DNA of 7,945 nt from Spirochaetaceae bacterium (GTDB lineage: Bacteria > Spirochaetota > Spirochaetia > Treponematales > Breznakiellaceae), in assembly GCA_031279895.1 (NCBI GenBank), contig JAITHR010000141.1:1-7945 (forward strand), read 5' to 3'. Every line of letters starts with the position of its first letter. Position 1 is the stretch's first letter. Shown here piece after piece: positions 5,683-7,945 of this stretch. The position numbers were made by a program, and so were the translations under genes. The notes beneath the pieces were generated by a model. That model was not told the DNA's origin and did no database searches. It was given only the letters and a program-made list of their open reading frames with translations.

Positions 5683-6022
5683 AGCCGATGGCAACGGAAC
5701 CGGTTTCTCCGGTGCGTATTCTGACGCACTCTTCAATCGGAAGCACGAAAATCTTGCCGTCCCCGATCTCGCCGGTGCGGGAACCCCGAATAATGGCGTC
5801 AAGCGCGGGCCGTACAAAACAGTCGTTCACCGCAATCTCCACCCGCACCTTCTTCAAAAGGTTCACCTCGGTCTCAACGCCCCGATACTGCTCGGTATAC
5901 CCTTTCTGCTGCCCGCACCCCATCGCGTTGGTTATGGAAATCTTGTACACCTCCGCCTTGTAAAGCTCCTTCTTCACCTCATTAAGCACGTGCGGCTGTA
6001 TATACGCAATGATAAGTTTCAT
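5681..6022 (-). CDS. glnK: PII nitrogen regulatory protein (GlnK/GlnB family)
   Basis: A trimeric signal protein that binds ATP/ADP and 2-oxoglutarate and, in the AmtB-linked GlnK type, plugs the ammonium channel. Its 113 residues align with E. coli GlnB numbering without gaps. Q39, K40 and K58 (2-oxoglutarate contacts), G87-D-G89-K90 and R101/R103 (nucleotide phosphates) are present. The T-loop reads [18 protein letters not shown] (35-52): Tyr46 is kept, but position 51, the Tyr uridylylated in proteobacteria, is Thr, and Arg38 is Gln. The start is ATG, with AAGGGGG a few nt upstream. It follows amtB by 18 nt on the same strand, the standard amtB-glnK pair in amtB-first order. The name glnK rests on this linkage; the family does not separate cleanly from glnB. 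Confidence 0.96.
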   Translation of the reverse strand: MKLIIAYIQPHVLNEVKKELYKAEVYKISITNAMGCGQQKGYTEQYRGVETEVNLLKKVRVEIAVNDCFVRPALDAIIRGSRTGEIGDGKIFVLPIEECVRIRTGETGSVAIG

Positions 6023-6040
6023 AGCTTTGCCCCCTTCCGG

Positions 6041-7408
6041 TTACATATTGCTGAATATCTGAAAGCCCGCATAGGCTTCGCTCTTGTGTTCGCTCAGGTC
6101 AAGCCCCATCATCTCTTCTTTGGCGCTCACCCGAAGGCCGGCGGTCGCTTTTATGGCCGTAAAGAGAAGGAGGCTCGTGAGGGCCGACCAGAGGCCCACC
6201 GCACCGGCGCCGACGCACTGTATCCCAAGTCGGGACACGCCGCCGCCGTGGAGGATGCCCACTGCCGTGCCTTCCACGTTGCCCCAGATGCCCACCGCAA
6301 GGGTGCCGAAGACCCCGCATACCAGATGGACCGACGAGGCGCCGACAGGATCGTCTATTTTGAGTACCTTGTCAATGAACTCCACCGCCAGCACCACGAG
6401 TGCGCCGCCTATAAGACCGATAACGATGGCCGCCCCGGGGGAAACCACGGCACACGGCGCCGTTATGGAGACCAGGCCCGCGAGAATACCGTTCATGGTC
6501 ATGGACACGTCCGGCTTTTTGAACCAGAACCATGAGAGGCCAAGGGCGCCGATGGCCCCGGCGGATCCCGCAAGGCAGGTGGTTACCGCGACCCGCGCAA
6601 GGATTGACCCGCCGGCTCCTACGGCGGTGCCGCTTGAGGCCGCGTTGAAGCCGTACCACCCGAACCAGAGGAGGAGCACGCCCAGACACGCGAAGGGGAT
6701 ATTATGCCCCGGGAAGGCTTTGACGCTGACCTTCCCGTCCGGTCCCCGCACGTATTTCCCCAGACGCGGGCCTATGACCATGGCGCCCATGAGAGCCGCC
6801 CAGCCGCCGACCGAGTGTACCACGGTGGAGCCCGCGAAGTCATAAAACCCCAAACGCGCCAGCCAGCCGCCGCCCCATATCCAGTGTCCCTGGATGGGGT
6901 AGATGACCCCTGAGATGAAACAGGTATAGATGAGGTAGGCTTTGAATCGGGTGCGTCCCGCCATGGCGCCGGAGACAATGGTTGAGGCGGTGGCGGCAAA
7001 GACCACCTGAAAGAACCATTGTTTGTAGAAAGCGCCGGCTTCGGGGGTAAGGTTCATGGTTCCCGCAAAGAAGTCCGAGACGCCGATGAAGCCCGCCGCG
7101 TCGGATCCGTACATGAAAGCCCATCCCGCGGCCCAGTAAACCACCGCGCCGAAACAGAAGTCCATGAGGTTTTTCATGGCGATATTCGAGGCGTTTTTGG
7201 CACGGGTAAAGCCGGTTTCAACCAGCGCGAAACCGGCCTGCATGATGAATACCAGAATGGATCCGATGAACAGCCAGAGCATATCCACGGCGAATTCCCA
7301 GGAATACCGGTCCGCCTCCTGCGCGAAAAGGCGGGACCCCGCAAAGAGTATCCCCAGGAGAATCCCTGTTTTCTTATGCCGGCCAAGTGTTGTTTGTATG
7401 GTTTTCAT
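6041..7408 (-). CDS. amtB: Ammonium transporter (Amt/AmtB)
   Basis: A trimeric inner-membrane channel that conducts ammonia/ammonium. The 455-residue protein starts with a basic N-terminus and hydrophobic stretch ending LFA-QEA (about residues 14-31), a likely signal peptide. Eleven membrane spans are expected for the family, and many hydrophobic segments follow. Diagnostic residues are the signature DFAGSTVVHSVGG (190-202) with D190 and the pore His198, the second pore His361 in GASSVHLVCG, and the WYGFNAASSG segment (251-260). The cytoplasmic tail EEMMGLDLSEHKSEAY (431-446) is the conserved part involved in GlnK contact. The ATG at 7408 is chosen because the protein start fits; GGAGG at 7421-7425 is 12 nt away, rather far. 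An in-frame GTG at 7417 is too close to that SD. Longer open-frame extensions into the repeat DNA are rejected. Confidence 0.97.
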   Translation of the reverse strand: MKTIQTTLGRHKKTGILLGILFAGSRLFAQEADRYSWEFAVDMLWLFIGSILVFIMQAGFALVETGFTRAKNASNIAMKNLMDFCFGAVVYWAAGWAFMYGSDAAGFIGVSDFFAGTMNLTPEAGAFYKQWFFQVVFAATASTIVSGAMAGRTRFKAYLIYTCFISGVIYPIQGHWIWGGGWLARLGFYDFAGSTVVHSVGGWAALMGAMVIGPRLGKYVRGPDGKVSVKAFPGHNIPFACLGVLLLWFGWYGFNAASSGTAVGAGGSILARVAVTTCLAGSAGAIGALGLSWFWFKKPDVSMTMNGILAGLVSITAPCAVVSPGAAIVIGLIGGALVVLAVEFIDKVLKIDDPVGASSVHLVCGVFGTLAVGIWGNVEGTAVGILHGGGVSRLGIQCVGAGAVGLWSALTSLLLFTAIKATAGLRVSAKEEMMGLDLSEHKSEAYAGFQIFSNM

Positions 7409-7436
7409 TTTTGACACAATCCTCCGCCTGTCTCTA

Positions 7437-7453
7437 TGCACGTCTTGTGCCAA
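7437..7453 (-). promoter_or_regulatory. Sigma-54 (-24/-12) promoter of amtB-glnK
   Basis: The minus strand reads TTGGCACAAGACGTGCA. Against the sigma-54 consensus YTGGCACGRNNNTTGCW it differs at only two positions, with GG and GC at the exact required spacing. Transcription should start near 7426, giving a leader of about 18 nt that just includes the GGAGG at 7421-7425. Sigma-54 control with an NtrC-type activator is the classic arrangement for nitrogen-limitation genes such as amtB-glnK. No convincing NtrC palindrome was found upstream. Confidence 0.75.
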
Positions 7454-7537
7454 CCGCCCCGCCCCCTGCCTTCGCGCCGCAAATCCCCTTATTTCATACC
7501 AAAAGCGCACAAGCACGTTACATTCCAGTACCACCCG

Positions 7538-7680
7538 CAGCCTCCGGCTGTTCCAGCATGGCCGCCTGTTGTTTCCAAGTAGTGCAACACCGTGTCCGGT
7601 GAGCGAATCAGTGCTGCATAGGCGCGGCTCCGCTTCGCGCAGCCGGTCGCGGTTTGGGAGCCATGCGTTGTTATGCGTAG
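7538..7680 (+). repeat. Repeat module R1, right copy C (inverted relative to copies A/B)
   Basis: Order on the plus strand: hairpin CAGCC/TCC/GGCTG (7538-7550), TTCCA, the ATGGCCGC...TGCAACACC block (7558-7602), a spacer, a TTC-loop hairpin (7626-7644), then GGTTTGGGAG and GCGTTGTTATGCGT. It matches copy A on the opposite strand with scattered substitutions, so it is older than the A/B duplication. It occupies the far upstream region of amtB, beyond the sigma-54 promoter. Confidence 0.8.
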
Positions 7681-7700
7681 TAAAGGGCCTGTCGTTGTTC

Positions 7701-7739
7701 GGGCGCGGCGCATGACGCTTATGAAGCCGTCGGAGACGG
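7701..7739 (-). repeat. Repeat module R2, right copy
   Basis: On the minus strand: hairpin CCGTC/TCC/GACGG (7739-7727), CTTCA, then TAAGCGTCATGCGCCGCGCC. It aligns with the copies at 102 and 5581. The stem differs at several positions from theirs, yet pairing is preserved. Confidence 0.65.
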
Positions 7740-7780
7740 CCCGCGCCGCGCCCCCGCGCTTCGGGGACATCGCTCCGCGC

Positions 7781-7945
7781 TCTGGAGGTGCGCACCTCCG
7801 CGCCGTGCGGGTGCAAGACCGCGCTCTGCGGGTGCAGGCCCGCACTTTGGCGGGAGGGGGTTCCGCTTTAGGGACAGGGAGTTTTACCTTGGGAAGCGGG
7901 GGTTCCGTTTTGGACACACGGATTCCTGTTTCGGCGGGCGGGAAT
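7781..7945. repeat. Degenerate 21-nt tandem array, running off the window
   Basis: About eight units of ~20-21 nt can be followed to the window end, with recurring GGTTCCG(T/C)TTT-type and GCGGGTGCA-type segments. A perfect 16-nt palindrome, GGAGGTGCGCACCTCC, lies at 7784-7799 near the start. The period is a multiple of three and one frame on each strand is open. The plus frame can start at ATG 7712 (no SD) and gives heptads such as RVQDRAL, RVQARTL, AGGGSAL, GTGSFTL, GSGGSVL. The minus frame enters from the right and gives VSKTEPP, LPKVKLP, VPKAEPP, PAKVRAC, TRRARSC. Either could be part of a heptapeptide-repeat protein, or neither; base use at codon positions does not decide. No known family is recognised. 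Confidence 0.5.

Noticed and set aside
7500..7535. NtrC-binding palindrome upstream of the sigma-54 promoter
   Set aside because: A TGCGC-N4-GGT partial match exists on the minus strand, but the second half-site is too poor to call.
6041..7816. Long amtB open frame with a ~136-residue N-terminal extension
   Set aside because: The extension reads through the sigma-54 promoter and R1 repeat, is Arg-rich with no known domain, and the normal Amt signal peptide begins at the ATG at 7408.

Overview
The window is a GC-rich stretch of bacterial chromosome with two housekeeping operons that face each other. Repeat-rich non-coding DNA lies at both ends and in the gap between them. The FabV/Ter-type enoyl reductase closely resembles the enzyme known from Treponema. 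Together with the acc gene set and the many small extragenic repeats, it suggests a spirochaete, perhaps a gut treponeme. This assignment is an inference and rests mainly on the enoyl reductase.

Layout: (1) 1-554 is non-coding and holds several families of hairpin-bearing repeats, including a tandem 62-nt duplication. (2) 555-5489 (+) is a tightly packed five-gene operon, fabV-accB-accC-accD-accA. It encodes all four subunits of acetyl-CoA carboxylase plus an enoyl-ACP/enoyl-CoA reductase. The accC/accD and accD/accA junctions overlap by 11 and 4 nt. (3) 5490-5680 is a convergent spacer full of repeat and palindrome sequence; one repeat copy even supplies the accA stop codon. (4) 5681-7408 (-) is an amtB-glnK operon (ammonium channel and PII signal protein), with a good sigma-54 -24/-12 promoter just upstream of amtB. 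(5) 7538-7945 is repeat DNA again: an inverted copy of the left-end repeat, then a degenerate 21-nt tandem array that runs off the window and is open in a reading frame on both strands.

How the genes work together: AccB/AccC carboxylate biotin, and AccA/AccD pass the carboxyl to acetyl-CoA to give malonyl-CoA for fatty acid synthesis. FabV performs the last reduction of the elongation cycle, or reduces crotonyl-CoA. AmtB imports ammonia, and GlnK senses 2-oxoglutarate and ATP/ADP and gates AmtB. PII proteins in other bacteria and in plants bind the biotin carrier subunit of acetyl-CoA carboxylase. The adjacency of a PII gene to a full acc operon is therefore suggestive. This GlnK has Thr at position 51 instead of the usual uridylylated Tyr.

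The most unusual points are: the modular hairpin repeats with compensatory stem changes; a candidate A8 slippery site that could fuse AccD to AccA; a short deletion in AccC of the normally conserved EDP segment; and the PII T-loop substitutions.
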